From assembly GCF_900476375.1 (NCBI RefSeq), contig NZ_UPPP01000078.1, positions 1 to 53,349 of the forward strand: a stretch of DNA of 53,349 bases, in the 5' to 3' direction. The notes under the pieces were generated by a model, which worked only from the letters and a program-made list of their open reading frames with translations, searched no databases and was not told the DNA's origin. The stretch is from Allolucifera butyrica. Its GTDB lineage: Bacteria > Bacillota > Negativicutes > Sporomusales > UPPP01. Positions 25,180 to 34,245 of the stretch are shown one piece after another (the first letter of the stretch is position 1; the number at the start of each line of letters is the position of its first letter). A program made the position numbers and the translations under genes.

Positions 25180-25750
25180 CTTTGCGGGGGATCCAGTCTG
25201 CTAAATCTCCTGCGTCATGAACCGAAACCGCGCAGCGTTTTTATCTAATCAAGAAAGACCCAAAGGGTCTTTAAGTGGAAAGAAATTATTTTACTTTTCG
25301 GCTTTCTTAAGAAGAATGTGTTATTTTAGAAATAACCCGAAAAGTTATAATTTCTGATCCCATGAAAAGAGACCCTCTCTGTTGAGAGAGTCCCTTATCT
25401 ATAAAAAAGGACCCACAATACAAGAACTGCAGATCCTTTATATATCTAGTATTTCATTTGGCGGTCAATGAATACCAGTCAAATTATGGTGACTGCTTAA
25501 AGAAACCTGGTCTACAACCGGTAGGGCGAAATCTCCTTTTATAACTTCCGCCGGGAAACTCTTCAGCCCATACATCATACATAGGCCCAAAAAAAAAAAG
25601 CGGACGTAAGATTACGTCCAATGGGAGAGGAGAAATTTTATATTTAATATCATGATCTCCTTATTTGGTGGTAATTATACATACCTGTCCAAAATTTTAT
25701 TAATTAAATGATAAGAGCGCTGTGAGTCATTTTTAATCCACCTTTTTGGC
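25180..25750. other. Gene-poor spacer with stacked hairpins
   Basis: No gene of normal size. Terminator-like hairpins, best read on the minus strand, are: AAAGACCC/GGGTCTTT (about 25255-25274), ACTCTCTC/GAGAGGGT with a following TCTCTTTT (about 25365-25393), AAAGGATC/GGTCCTTTTTT (about 25405-25440), and GGACGTAA/TTACGTCC (25602-25619) followed on the minus strand by eleven T. Just upstream of that last one on the minus strand is a 13-codon reading frame (25653-25612) behind AAGGAG. The segment 25450-25580 is more balanced in composition and could encode an untranslated RNA; I do not recognise it. Confidence 0.5.
25589..25619 (-). terminator. Strong minus-strand intrinsic terminator
   Basis: Minus strand: GGACGTAA, TC, TTACGTCC, GC, then eleven T. 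No annotated minus-strand gene precedes it, only a possible 13-codon leader frame at 25653-25612 and a TATAAT at 25679-25674. Confidence 0.65.
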
Positions 25751-25779
25751 TTGACAAATATCACTAAATGGCCTATTAT
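25751..25779 (+). promoter_or_regulatory. Promoter of the feo operon
   Basis: TTGACA (25751-25756), exactly 17 nt, TATTAT (25774-25779). This is a near-consensus sigma-A promoter with a Fur box just downstream. Confidence 0.8.
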
Positions 25780-25789
25780 TATATTTGAC

Positions 25790-25808
25790 ATTGATAATCG
25801 TTATCATT
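25790..25808 (+). promoter_or_regulatory. Fur box at the feo promoter
   Basis: TGATAATCGTTATCA (25792-25806) is a perfect 7-1-7 palindrome matching the core of the Fur consensus. It overlaps the expected transcription start 10-25 nt after the -10 box, so Fe-Fur would block initiation. Iron-repressed ferrous uptake is the expected outcome. Confidence 0.85.
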
Positions 25809-25835
25809 TATTTGATAGAAGGAGGCTTGACCAGA

Positions 25836-26066
25836 ATGCGTAAAACCCTTGACCAACTGGCTCCCGGTGAAACAGGAATCATTACCGGCGTAGCCGGCAA
25901 TGGAACAATCAAACGGCGAATGATCGACATGGGGTTAGTTGCGGGAACTAAATTTCGAATTCAACGCTATGCTCCGTTAGGTGACCCTATTGAAATTAAA
26001 ATAAAGAATTTTAATTTAGCATTGCGCAAAGCTGAAGCAGCACTTGTTGAAGTACAGATTGGATAG
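25836..26066 (+). CDS. feoA: Ferrous iron transport protein A
   Basis: A 76-aa SH3-like protein with the FeoA pattern LAPGETGIITGV, GNGTIKRRMIDMGLVAGTKF and LRKAEAALVEV. The ATG at 25836 behind GGAGG is chosen over an in-frame ATG 51 bp upstream that would place the start inside the Fur box. It sits just before feoB and is thought to assist its GTPase/transport cycle. Confidence 0.95.
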   Translation: MRKTLDQLAPGETGIITGVAGNGTIKRRMIDMGLVAGTKFRIQRYAPLGDPIEIKIKNFNLALRKAEAALVEVQIG

Positions 26067-26080
26067 GGGTGGCTTATTTT

Positions 26081-28225
26081 ATGACTACATCCAGATTAAC
26101 CTTAGCATTGGCCGGCAATCCCAATTCGGGAAAAACCACTATTTTTAACAGCATTACCGGCGCACGTCAGCATGTGGGGAATTATCCCGGTGTCACGGTA
26201 GAAAAACGTCAGGGAATGCGCCATTATGCCGGTAAAAATTTATTAGTAGTTGACTTACCAGGCACCTACAGCCTCACCGCTCATTCATTGGATGAGATTG
26301 TAGCCTGCAATTTTATCGTAGAAGAACAGCCGGACATCCTGGTCAATATACTGGATTCTTCCAATCTGGAACGTAATTTATATCTGGCTGTTCAATTGCT
26401 GGAATTGGAAAAACCGGTTGTTTTCGCGCTCAATATGACCGATGTGGCCGAAAGTATGGGGCTTAAGATTGACGACCGCAAGTTAGAACAGAAATTAGGT
26501 TCGGTTATAGTCCGGACAGTAGGAAACCGGAGCAGGGGAATTGATGCTTTAATCAAAACGGTTGTTGATGTGGCCGAAAGAAAAAAGAAACAATCCTTTA
26601 CATTAAATTATGATCCTGAAATCGAAAATAAAATTAATAAACTGAGTGAACTTCTGTCAATGACTCCCGGATTGGCCTATCCAGTTCGCTGGCTGGCTGT
26701 TAAGCTGCTGGAAAATGACGAAAATATTAAACGCCAGGTAACCCGGGTTAGTGAAAATACGGCGGCAATAACGCTGGCAGAAACGCTTCGCGCCGAATAT
26801 AAAGCCGCAACAGAAAATAATATTGAATTTGCCATAGCGGAGTGCCGTTACCGGGCCGTAAGTGAAATCTATCAGGATTGTGTGGCATCCCGGGGCGACC
26901 ACTATCAAACCGTGTCCGATAAGATCGATAACATTCTAACCCATCGCCTTCTCGGCCTGCCCATTTTCTTAGGCATTATGTGGCTTCTCTTCAATATTGT
27001 ATTTACGGTTGGCGCCTATCCGCAAGGATGGCTCGAAGACGGTATAAATCAGTTAGGCCAGTTAATCAGTCATTCTATGCCGGCCAGTGACCTGAAATCC
27101 CTGATTATTGACGGAATCATTGGCGGCGTTGGCAGCGTCGTTTCGTTCCTGCCCTTAATCTTACTGCTCTTCCTGGGTATTGCCCTGTTGGAGGACAGTG
27201 GCTATATGGCCCGGGCCGCCTTCGTTATGGACCGGATTATGAGGGCCGTCGGTTTACACGGCAAATCATTCATTCCCTTGTTGCTCGGCTTCGGCTGCAG
27301 CGTGCCGGCAATTATGGGAACCCGCACTTTGGAAAATCCACGGGACCGCATGGTGACGATTTTAGTCACCCCCCTAATGAGCTGCAGCGCCCGTTTGCCG
27401 GTCTATACCCTTTTAATAGCCGCTTTCTTTTCGCAGGCTGCCGCCGGTAGTGTACTTTTCTCAATTTATTTATTGGGAATTATCATGGCCATTATTATGG
27501 CATTCTTATTTCGTAAAACTTTATTTTCCGGCGCCTCTGAACCGTTTGTCATGGAAATGCCGCCTTACCATTTACCCACCCTGCGCAGTGTGTTCATGCA
27601 TATGTGGGAGCGCAGCGTTCTTTACCTAAAAAAAGCCGGCACTATTATTTTAGCCGTATCCATCCTGATTTGGTTTTTAACCAATTACCCTAACGATGTC
27701 TCTTACAGTAAAAATTATGAACAGGCCAAGGCCCAAATTGAACAAACTGTAAACACCCAGTTAGAATTGGAACAGCCGCAAAAAGAGGAACTGAATCAAC
27801 TGGATGCGGAACAAGCCGGAGAAAAACTGGCGAATAGCTATGCCGGCCGCTTTGGGCATTTTATCGAACCTTTAATTAAGCCTCTGGGCTTTAATTGGAA
27901 AATGGGAGTCGGTTTATTTGCCGGCTTTGCCGCAAAAGAAGTCGTCGTCAGTACGATGGGTACGATATATAGTAGCGGCTCTGCCGAAGATGACAGTTCC
28001 GCCCTCCAAAATGCACTGGCCGCCGACCCTTCCTTCTCACCCCTGGTCGCTTATACATTAATGGTATTTGTACTCCTTTACACTCCCTGCATCGCTGCTA
28101 TCTCCGTCATCAAGCGGGAGACTAACTCCTGGAAATGGATGACCTTTAGCATGGTTTATTCTACCGCCCTTGCCTGGATTGTCTCTTTCCTTGTATATCA
28201 TGCCGGTTTACTCCTTGGTTATTAA
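26081..28225 (+). CDS. feoB: Ferrous iron transporter FeoB
   Basis: A 714-aa Fe(II) transporter. The N-terminal G domain has G1 GNPNSGKTT, the switch region VGNYPGVTVEK, G3 DLPGTY, and G4 NMTD. A GDI-like helical segment reaches about residue 280. The C-terminal membrane domain carries two Gate motifs, including LLGFGCSVPAIMGTRTLE and the later FAAKEVVVSTMGT/YTPCIAA parts. The ATG at 26081 behind AGGGGTGG is preferred over a GTG 12 bp upstream. Full length and intact, it is the core of the Fur-controlled operon. Confidence 0.96.
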   Translation: MTTSRLTLALAGNPNSGKTTIFNSITGARQHVGNYPGVTVEKRQGMRHYAGKNLLVVDLPGTYSLTAHSLDEIVACNFIVEEQPDILVNILDSSNLERNLYLAVQLLELEKPVVFALNMTDVAESMGLKIDDRKLEQKLGSVIVRTVGNRSRGIDALIKTVVDVAERKKKQSFTLNYDPEIENKINKLSELLSMTPGLAYPVRWLAVKLLENDENIKRQVTRVSENTAAITLAETLRAEYKAATENNIEFAIAECRYRAVSEIYQDCVASRGDHYQTVSDKIDNILTHRLLGLPIFLGIMWLLFNIVFTVGAYPQGWLEDGINQLGQLISHSMPASDLKSLIIDGIIGGVGSVVSFLPLILLLFLGIALLEDSGYMARAAFVMDRIMRAVGLHGKSFIPLLLGFGCSVPAIMGTRTLENPRDRMVTILVTPLMSCSARLPVYTLLIAAFFSQAAAGSVLFSIYLLGIIMAIIMAFLFRKTLFSGASEPFVMEMPPYHLPTLRSVFMHMWERSVLYLKKAGTIILAVSILIWFLTNYPNDVSYSKNYEQAKAQIEQTVNTQLELEQPQKEELNQLDAEQAGEKLANSYAGRFGHFIEPLIKPLGFNWKMGVGLFAGFAAKEVVVSTMGTIYSSGSAEDDSSALQNALAADPSFSPLVAYTLMVFVLLYTPCIAAISVIKRETNSWKWMTFSMVYSTALAWIVSFLVYHAGLLLGY

Positions 28226-28248
28226 AAAAGGAAAGGAGTTCGTTAAAA

Positions 28249-28416
28249 ATGGAGACAGTTATTTTAGCCTTGTTAGGCATTGCAGCCTTTGGCTATGTTG
28301 CCAGAATTATCTGGCGGGCTCTTAACGGAAAAGACACCTGCCAATGCGGAGACAGTTGCAAATCCTGCAACGGCTGCTGCTCCGGTTTTTCCCATCCCGA
28401 AAAGCAGAAAGACTAA
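28249..28416 (+). CDS. FeoB-associated Cys-rich membrane protein
   Basis: A 55-aa protein with one N-terminal membrane helix (METVILALLGIAAFGYVARI) and a cytoplasmic tail bearing six cysteines (CQCGDSCKSCNGCC, counting both ends). It fits the small FeoB-associated Cys-rich family found at the end of feo operons in Firmicutes. It starts 23 nt after feoB behind AAAGGAG. A role in iron hand-off or FeoB assembly is supposed but unproven. Confidence 0.85.
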   Translation: METVILALLGIAAFGYVARIIWRALNGKDTCQCGDSCKSCNGCCSGFSHPEKQKD

Positions 28417-28424
28417 AAAAACAA

Positions 28425-28465
28425 AAATCAGCCGGTAACTGATAAACCGGCTGATTTACTTTTTA
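28425..28465 (+). terminator. Terminator of the feo operon
   Basis: AAATCAGCCGGT and ACCGGCTGATTT form a 12-bp stem, then ACTTTTTATT. Confidence 0.9.
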
Positions 28466-28532
28466 TTAAATACACTAAAATTTATAAGTTTTCCCGCGTC
28501 CTATCCTTTCAATTACCTATTACCAATTACCG

Positions 28533-28556
28533 AAAAACCGCATTAGCGGTTTTTCT
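28533..28556. terminator. Bidirectional terminator, end of PAS gene
   Basis: AAAAACCGC, ATTA, GCGGTTTTT: a perfect 9-bp stem with T-runs both ways, 10 nt beyond the stop of the minus-strand PAS gene. Confidence 0.8.
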
Positions 28557-28564
28557 AATTCCGG

Positions 28565-29071
28565 TCAGCTTTCCTGCAGTGCCTGTTCAAATTCTGCCTC
28601 AATCCGTACCGTGTCAGCCCTCTGCCGTATCCCGCCAGGCAATACCGCCAAAAACTTTTTACTGGACGCTTCATACTTTTCCCGCCTGTCCCGGCTGCTA
28701 ATATTGTATAAAAAGTACTGCCGGTTGTGAATGATGGTCAGTTTGGAGACAATCTCCACCTCAATAGAGACGCCGCTTTGATGAGTATGTACGCCTTTAA
28801 AACAGTGTGCTTTCGGATACTTATCTTTTACCCCTTGCATTTCCTTTTGGATAATGCTTCTTCCTGTCGAATTAAGCGCATCCATCGGAACTCCGAGGAG
28901 TTCCTCCTGCGTATAACCATACAAATCTTCACAGGTTTTATTGGCATAAACAATTAAATTCGTCTTTACATCAATCAACAGGATGCATTGCGGTGTCGAA
29001 TTCAAGATCTGCGAGAAAAACGATTCCATAGGTTCTAACATATTCAATGGTGAAAACGCTTTTCGTTTCAT
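28565..29071 (-). CDS. Stand-alone PAS-domain protein
   Basis: A 168-aa cytoplasmic protein with one PAS domain at about 15-135 (FFSQILNSTPQCILLID, VYANKTCEDLYGYTQEELLG, IEVEIVSKL) and a short charged C-terminal tail. No output domain is present, so it would act through a partner. It is divergent from a PAS histidine kinase 180 bp away, a natural candidate partner by position only. Start ATG follows CAGGGAG. Whether it binds a cofactor is not visible. Confidence 0.8.
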   Translation of the reverse strand: MKRKAFSPLNMLEPMESFFSQILNSTPQCILLIDVKTNLIVYANKTCEDLYGYTQEELLGVPMDALNSTGRSIIQKEMQGVKDKYPKAHCFKGVHTHQSGVSIEVEIVSKLTIIHNRQYFLYNISSRDRREKYEASSKKFLAVLPGGIRQRADTVRIEAEFEQALQES

Positions 29072-29251
29072 AAATTACTCCCTGAAATATAATTTTTTAC
29101 GCCATTTTCTCTCATAATTCTCCAAGAAACTACTCTATCCTTCCACTTTTTTTCTTATGACTTTCACAATAATTTTTTTTACAAAATTAGAGGTATTTAC
29201 CATTAAATGGATAACTATATATATATTTTATTGGGAAAGGAGTCTGCGATT

Positions 29252-30772
29252 TTGGATTTAAATAAGTCACTACAATTCCTGGCACCAATTTCTAAGAATT
29301 CAACCTGCTCTAAAACAAAAAAAAACAGCTATACTGACACGCTGCAGGCGTTTTTTTACAAAACAACTCTCGGGGTCGCTCTGTTTGATAAAGAACTGCG
29401 CTGTCAGATGATTAACCCGGCAGCGGAAAAAGTCGTAGGCCGTTTGTGTTATGAATTAATAGGATTTTCTCATAAAGATATGCTAGCCAATTTCTTATCC
29501 CCGCAAACAGCGGATGAACTAAGCAGCAAATTTGAACATACCCTGATGACAGGAAATTCCTGCCGCCTTAGCATAAAATTGCAGCGAAGGGATTTATTTT
29601 ATATTGATTGTGAAATAACCCGTATCTTAGTACCGGATGAAGAAGTACCGGGAATATTATTTATCCTTACCGATATCACAGCCCAAAAACAGACCTTGCA
29701 GGAGCTCGCCAAATACAAAGTGGATTTGGAAACCCGCATTGAGCAGCGTACGGTCAAGCTCCGGGAAGCGCATCAACAAATTTATGACATTTTGGAAAGT
29801 ATATCGGATGGTTTTTTTGTATTAAATGCCGAACGCCGGTTTACCTATGTCAATCAAATTATCGCTTCGCTGCATAGTAGCCGGAATTTACTCGGCCAAA
29901 AAATTGAAGAGGTATTTTTCGGAGATCATCGGCGTTTCTTCGAGGATTGCGCCAAAGCGGCAGACCAGCATGAACCGGTACGCTACGAAGGATACTGGGA
30001 ATTTGGCCGGCGTTGGTTTGATATGACCATCTATCCCCTAGCGGACGGCGCCGTCGCCGTATATGTCCGGGATATAACAGAGCAGAAAAAACTGCAGGAT
30101 GAGTTGGCCCGTCTGGACCGGCTCAATTTAGTCGGTCAAATGGCCGCAGGCATATCCCACGAAATCCGTAATCCTATGACGACCGTCCGGGGCTATCTGC
30201 AAATGCTCAGCACCAAAACGGAGCTAACCCAATTTCTCCCTCAATTCCAGCTGATGATCGAAGAACTGGACAGAGCCAATCAGATTATTACCGAATTCCT
30301 TTCGCTAGCCAAGAATAAGTCGTTGGAGCGAAGTCCGTGCCAATTGGATGATCTCGTCCGCTCCCTGCTGCCTTTGCTGGAATCGGATGCGCGCATAAGC
30401 GGCCAGAATATTGCCGCCACCTTGATCAAAGTACCGCCTTTACTTCTGGATCAAAAAGAAATACGGCAGCTGATTTTAAATTTAGTCCGTAACGGCTTTG
30501 ATGCCATGGCTGCGGGAGGCCTGCTTACGCTTTTTACTTATGTTGAAAATGATACGGTCGTGTTGGCTGTTAAAGATCAGGGAACCGGCATTCCACCGGA
30601 TATCGTGGCTAATATCGGCACTCCTTTTATCACTACCAAGGATAATGGTACCGGTCTGGGACTGGCAATCTGTTTCAGCATCGCTGAACGGCATAACGCC
30701 ATCATTGATTTTGAAACCAGCAGCAACGGCACCACAATTTACATCCGCTTTGCTTCGCACCAGCCTAATTGA
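29252..30772 (+). CDS. PAS-PAS sensor histidine kinase
   Basis: A 506-aa cytoplasmic kinase without membrane helices. PAS 1 is at about 35-150, followed by a coiled segment (about 150-175) and PAS 2 at about 175-285. The dimerisation/phosphoacceptor helix has AAGISHEIRNPMTTVRGYLQ, and the ATPase domain has LILNLVRNGFDAM (N box), DQGTGIPPD (G1) and GTGLGLAI (G2). Architecture and H-box are close to sporulation kinases of the KinA-E type, and no response regulator is adjacent, as is usual for orphan sporulation kinases. A TTG at 29252 behind AAAGGAG is preferred; an in-frame ATG at 29207 is possible. Confidence 0.88.
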   Translation: MDLNKSLQFLAPISKNSTCSKTKKNSYTDTLQAFFYKTTLGVALFDKELRCQMINPAAEKVVGRLCYELIGFSHKDMLANFLSPQTADELSSKFEHTLMTGNSCRLSIKLQRRDLFYIDCEITRILVPDEEVPGILFILTDITAQKQTLQELAKYKVDLETRIEQRTVKLREAHQQIYDILESISDGFFVLNAERRFTYVNQIIASLHSSRNLLGQKIEEVFFGDHRRFFEDCAKAADQHEPVRYEGYWEFGRRWFDMTIYPLADGAVAVYVRDITEQKKLQDELARLDRLNLVGQMAAGISHEIRNPMTTVRGYLQMLSTKTELTQFLPQFQLMIEELDRANQIITEFLSLAKNKSLERSPCQLDDLVRSLLPLLESDARISGQNIAATLIKVPPLLLDQKEIRQLILNLVRNGFDAMAAGGLLTLFTYVENDTVVLAVKDQGTGIPPDIVANIGTPFITTKDNGTGLGLAICFSIAERHNAIIDFETSSNGTTIYIRFASHQPN

Positions 30773-30910
30773 TATATTTTTTACAAAGACAGCAGGAATA
30801 TTTCAGTATAAGCTAGAATACTTTTAAATTAAATCTGCGAATATGACATTCGCGCTAAGACTTGAAAGTTGGTTATACCGCAAAAACAAAATTAAAATAG
30901 TGTGAATTAG

Positions 30911-30962
30911 ACCACGAAGGTATTCCCCATGAAGGGTAACTTGACGTGGTTTTTATTTTTTT
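30911..30962 (+). terminator. Terminator upstream of cbiM
   Basis: ACCACG (30911-30916) pairs with CGTGGT (30945-30950) around an inner CCCC/GGG hairpin, followed by TTTTATTTTTTT. It ends the kinase transcript, or acts as an attenuator in the cbiM leader. The 30773-30910 stretch holds a further GCGAAT/ATTCGC hairpin and nothing else I recognise. Confidence 0.75.
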
Positions 30963-31001
30963 AGGCCGTTTCCTAAATTATTGTTTCAGGAGGTTATCTT
31001 T

Positions 31002-31679
31002 GTGCATATTCCCGATGGATATTTAAGCCCGTCTACCTGCGCTACCTTAGGTGCCGCCATGGTTCCGGTCTGGTACCGGGCGTCCTCTAAATTAAAACAG
31101 ACTCTGGACATTTCCCGCATTCCGCTGCTGGCGATGGGTGCGGTATTTGCCTTCTTGATTATGATGTTCAACATACCTGTTCCAGACGGAACAACCGCCC
31201 ATGCAACCGGCGCCGTTTTGCTTGCCATTGTCCTTGGCCCGTGGGCGGCTGTTCTGGCCATGACGGTTGCCTTAATTATTCAGGCTCTTGTATTTGGTGA
31301 TGGCGGAATTTTAGCAATTGGGGCCAACACATTTAACATGGCCTTCCTTGCGCCGTTTGCCGGATATTACTTATATCGCTTATTGAGTCATAAAGCTAAA
31401 CCGGGCTCATGGCGGCAATTTGCAGCCGGCGCTTTTGCCGGTTATATTGGCCTAAACACAGCCGCGCTGGCGGCTTCTATCGAGTTCGGCATTCAACCCT
31501 TATTGTTTAAAACTGCCGACGGGGTGCCTTTGTACTGCCCTTACGGGCTTGATGTAACTATCCCCGCCATGATGCTGGCACACTTGACTGTAGCCGGCGT
31601 TGTTGAGGGTCTGGTAACGGCGATGGCTTTGAAATTTATAACTTATCATTCTAAAACCGGCAACGTTAAGGAGGTTTGA
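31002..31679 (+). CDS. cbiM: Energy-coupling factor Co/Ni transporter substrate-specific protein CbiM
   Basis: A 225-aa membrane protein starting (GTG) with MHIPDGYLSP, the hallmark CbiM/NikM N-terminus whose amine and His2 ligate the metal. Further blocks are FNIPVPDGTTAHATGAVLLA with a metal-site His, and GANTFNMAFLAPFAGYY. The GTG at 31002 behind GGAGGT is chosen since the His must be residue 2; an upstream in-frame extension would bury it. First gene of cbiMNQO. Cobalt versus nickel cannot be resolved, though B12 genes in the window favour cobalt modestly. Confidence 0.94.
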   Translation: MHIPDGYLSPSTCATLGAAMVPVWYRASSKLKQTLDISRIPLLAMGAVFAFLIMMFNIPVPDGTTAHATGAVLLAIVLGPWAAVLAMTVALIIQALVFGDGGILAIGANTFNMAFLAPFAGYYLYRLLSHKAKPGSWRQFAAGAFAGYIGLNTAALAASIEFGIQPLLFKTADGVPLYCPYGLDVTIPAMMLAHLTVAGVVEGLVTAMALKFITYHSKTGNVKEV

Positions 31680-31683
31680 CTCT

Positions 31684-32016
31684 ATGTACAAGCGGTATTG
31701 GTTTATCCTCGCCTTATTGGTTATCTGCTCACCACTGGGGCTGTTAGCCAACGGCACGGCCTGGGGCGAATGGGACCGTCAGGACTTAAAGGAAACACTC
31801 GGTTATGTGCCGCAGGGACTGGAACAGTTAAGTAACCGGTGGCAGGCAATTTTCCCCGATTATAATATACACTTTTTAGGAGAAGGTACTCTGTCCAGCT
31901 TTGCCGGTTATATTCTTTCCGCACTGATCGGTTCGCTCTTAGTCTATACCTTGATTCTGTTTATTGCCAAACGTCTTTTCCCAGTCCGGAATAAACAGGC
32001 TTGTTCCGATAAATGA
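31684..32016 (+). CDS. cbiN: CbiN/PDGLE-type accessory subunit of the Co/Ni transporter
   Basis: A 110-aa protein with an N-terminal membrane helix (about 5-25), an extracytoplasmic loop that begins SPLGLLANGTAWGEW, and a second helix at about 75-97. The pattern fits the PDGLE/NikN-like form of the small accessory subunit. It lies 4 nt after cbiM and overlaps cbiQ by 4 bp (ATGA). It helps load metal into CbiM. Confidence 0.85.
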   Translation: MYKRYWFILALLVICSPLGLLANGTAWGEWDRQDLKETLGYVPQGLEQLSNRWQAIFPDYNIHFLGEGTLSSFAGYILSALIGSLLVYTLILFIAKRLFPVRNKQACSDK

Positions 32017-32942
32017 GACCGCAAGTTCTACCCGTATGGTTGGAGCAAACACCCACAAAGCTGCCGGAGCCGAAAAAAAGACTGTTAAGCCGGGATTATC
32101 TGGAAAAGACATTGAATGAAATTAGTTCGTTGATTGCTGAGGATAGTCATTCCATAGCTGTCCTTAGCAATCGCCAAATTCTTCATCATCTGGATCCCAC
32201 GGTAAAACTAGTCGGCATAGTTGCGTTACTGGTAACAGCCACCGCAACCAAAAGCATTTCGTTTCTCCTTTTCCTGAACAGTATCGTGTTTATTGCCGCC
32301 TTGTATGCCGGAATTGGCGGCAAAGTTTATCTGGCAAGAATCTTCATTCCTGTTTTTTTATTCACCGGGATGTCCGTCCTGCCGGGTATCTTGAACTGGA
32401 TTACACCGGGACAACCCCTCTTTGTGCTGTATAGCGGACTGCATTGGCAGACCGGTTGGTTTAACCTTCCCGTTGAACTCACTGTTACCAAACAAGGACT
32501 GAAGGGGGCTTTTTTTGTTATATTGCGGGGAGCCGCTTCTCTGGGCCTGGTCACGCTGCATGTCAGGACCACCCGCTGGTCTTTGTTCACTAAGAGTCTG
32601 GCTAAATTAGGACTACCTGCGGTAGCAGTTACCGTCTTTGATTTGACCTACCGCTATTTATATCTCTTTTTATTTTTGTTTATGGATTACTTATTGGGGC
32701 GTAAGAGCCGTCTGGCCGGCAGGGAATCCCAATCAGCCAAACTTTCCTGGATCGGCGGTACAATTGCCGGTTTCCTGCGCCTTACCGGGGAATATAGCTG
32801 TGAGTTGAATCAGGCTCTCGCTTCCCGGGGGTATCGCGGCGAATATCCCGCCGACTTGCCGCTTACGTTCCGCATACCGGAAGCCGGTTTTACCGGATTG
32901 ATTATTCTAATTTGCTTTTCCGCCTGGGGAGGTTTTTTCTGA
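32013..32942 (+). CDS. cbiQ: ECF transporter T component CbiQ
   Basis: A 309-aa membrane protein with about five helices. The conserved first block IRHHLDPTVKLV is present here as LHHLDPTVKLVGIVALLVT. The C-terminal coupling region contains the two Ala-Arg-Gly-type motifs, one readable as NQALASRGYRGEYP. It couples ATPase motion to CbiM. The N-terminal extension of about 60 residues before the first helix is polar. It overlaps cbiO by 1 bp. Confidence 0.92.
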   Translation: MRPQVLPVWLEQTPTKLPEPKKRLLSRDYLEKTLNEISSLIAEDSHSIAVLSNRQILHHLDPTVKLVGIVALLVTATATKSISFLLFLNSIVFIAALYAGIGGKVYLARIFIPVFLFTGMSVLPGILNWITPGQPLFVLYSGLHWQTGWFNLPVELTVTKQGLKGAFFVILRGAASLGLVTLHVRTTRWSLFTKSLAKLGLPAVAVTVFDLTYRYLYLFLFLFMDYLLGRKSRLAGRESQSAKLSWIGGTIAGFLRLTGEYSCELNQALASRGYRGEYPADLPLTFRIPEAGFTGLIILICFSAWGGFF

Positions 32943-33748
32943 TGTCCGCATCTTGCATTTACCAGCTAGCCGAGGTATGTTACCGGTATCAGGCGGCAAA
33001 ATCCGCCTTAGACTCTGTTGACTTAACCGTGCAGGCCGGTGAAAAAATAGTTTTACTGGGACCGAACGGCAGCGGCAAGTCGACGCTGCAAAAAATTCTG
33101 GCCGGGCTGATTTTTGCTACTGCCGGCACAGTGTCGGCGTTCGGCGTCAATCTTACAGCCGCTGCGATGCGGGATAAGTCTTTTGCCGCCGTCTTTCGGC
33201 AAAAAATCGGTTTTGTCTTTCAGAATTCAGATGTGCAAATCTTTTGTACATCCGTATTGGATGAAATTATGTTCGGCCCGCTGGCTATGGGATTATCCTT
33301 TCCAGAGGCAAAAAAAAGGGCCGAGGAACTCCTTGAATATACAGGAATTAGGCCTCTGGCCGATTGTCCGCCCCATCATTTAAGCGGCGGCGAAAAAAAG
33401 AAAGTTGCCATCGCTGCCATTCTGGCTGTGAACCCGGCTGTATTAATTCTGGATGAACCCACAAACGGCCTCGATCCCAAGTCACAGCGCTGGGTAATTG
33501 ATGCCATCAGTGAATTAAATCAGCGGGGAAAAACCATTATTGTTGCCACCCACCATCTGGAACTGCTGCCGGAATTGGCGGACCGGGTGGTTGTTTTTGG
33601 TGAAAACCACCGGATCCTTGCCGATGGCCGGCATCAGTCCATACTGGCCGACCGGGAATTGCTGCTGGCCGCCAATCTGATTGATCCGCGCTATCATGTG
33701 CATTTACACGGTCAAGACGGACACGTTCATATTCATAAAGAAGAATAA
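32942..33748 (+). CDS. cbiO: ECF transporter ATP-binding protein CbiO with His-rich tail
   Basis: A 268-aa ATPase. Walker A GPNGSGKST at about 41-49, Q-loop GFVFQNSDVQIF, signature LSGGEKKK, Walker B LILDEPTNGLDP, H-loop VATHHLEL. The last 20 residues carry seven histidines (YHVHLHGQDGHVHIHKEE), a probable metal-binding tail often seen in Co/Ni ECF ATPases. The ATG at 32942 overlaps the cbiQ stop (TGATG). It ends the operon, with its stop 8 nt from the convergent YhcH gene. Confidence 0.94.
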   Translation: MSASCIYQLAEVCYRYQAAKSALDSVDLTVQAGEKIVLLGPNGSGKSTLQKILAGLIFATAGTVSAFGVNLTAAAMRDKSFAAVFRQKIGFVFQNSDVQIFCTSVLDEIMFGPLAMGLSFPEAKKRAEELLEYTGIRPLADCPPHHLSGGEKKKVAIAAILAVNPAVLILDEPTNGLDPKSQRWVIDAISELNQRGKTIIVATHHLELLPELADRVVVFGENHRILADGRHQSILADRELLLAANLIDPRYHVHLHGQDGHVHIHKEE

Positions 33749-33756
33749 TGCTATAG

Positions 33757-34245
33757 TTATTTATTATCAAGATCAATTGACGTCATCACTATTTTTACGA
33801 CAACTTTGCGAACTTTGCCGCTTTTTCCATCAATGCAGCAATTGGGTCTATGCACATCCCAAGGAAAATATACAGCAAACATTCCGGGATTAAAATTTAT
33901 TTCTGTTTCTGCGGCCATATTTTTATAATAAACTATATCCCGCTGCTTAATATATTTTTCTACAATTTCGCCAGCAGCTTCTAAAGGTCCCGAGCCAATC
34001 ATTTCTTCACCCGAACATATACATTGTATGTCTAAATATCTTTGATGAGCTTCTGGTCTCCGTTTGCTTTTTGGTTCTGTTTCGTATTCGGAAACCAGGG
34101 CATACATCCTATCCCCTAGAATTTCATGACGTCCCAACGTTAATTTTGAAAGATTTGTTTCTAAAAGAAACCTAAATCCCGCCTGCAATCCTGCCGGATA
34201 TAAAGTCAATTCTTTTCTTATATTTAATAAATACCCTGTAATCAT
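33757..34245 (-). CDS. YhcH/YjgK/YiaL family protein
   Basis: A 162-aa cupin-like protein of the YhcH/YiaL (DUF386) family, with RRPEAHQRYLDIQCICSGEE and the metal-binding FNPGMFAVYFPWDVHRP region (His ligands). Family members occur in sialic acid (nan), diketogulonate and other sugar operons and are proposed to be sugar anomerases or isomerases. It overlaps the sialidase-like gene by 4 bp, so the two are translationally coupled and likely serve one substrate. Last gene of the minus-strand catabolic set. Confidence 0.88.
   Translation of the reverse strand: MITGYLLNIRKELTLYPAGLQAGFRFLLETNLSKLTLGRHEILGDRMYALVSEYETEPKSKRRPEAHQRYLDIQCICSGEEMIGSGPLEAAGEIVEKYIKQRDIVYYKNMAAETEINFNPGMFAVYFPWDVHRPNCCIDGKSGKVRKVVVKIVMTSIDLDNK

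Noticed and set aside
25785..25835. Earlier start codon for feoA
   Set aside because: It would place the start inside the Fur box and close to the -10 region, without a ribosome site.
30840..30962. Nickel/cobalt (NiCo) riboswitch in the cbiM leader
   Set aside because: None of the expected conserved G-rich junction sequence is visible; a plain terminator explains the stem and T-run.
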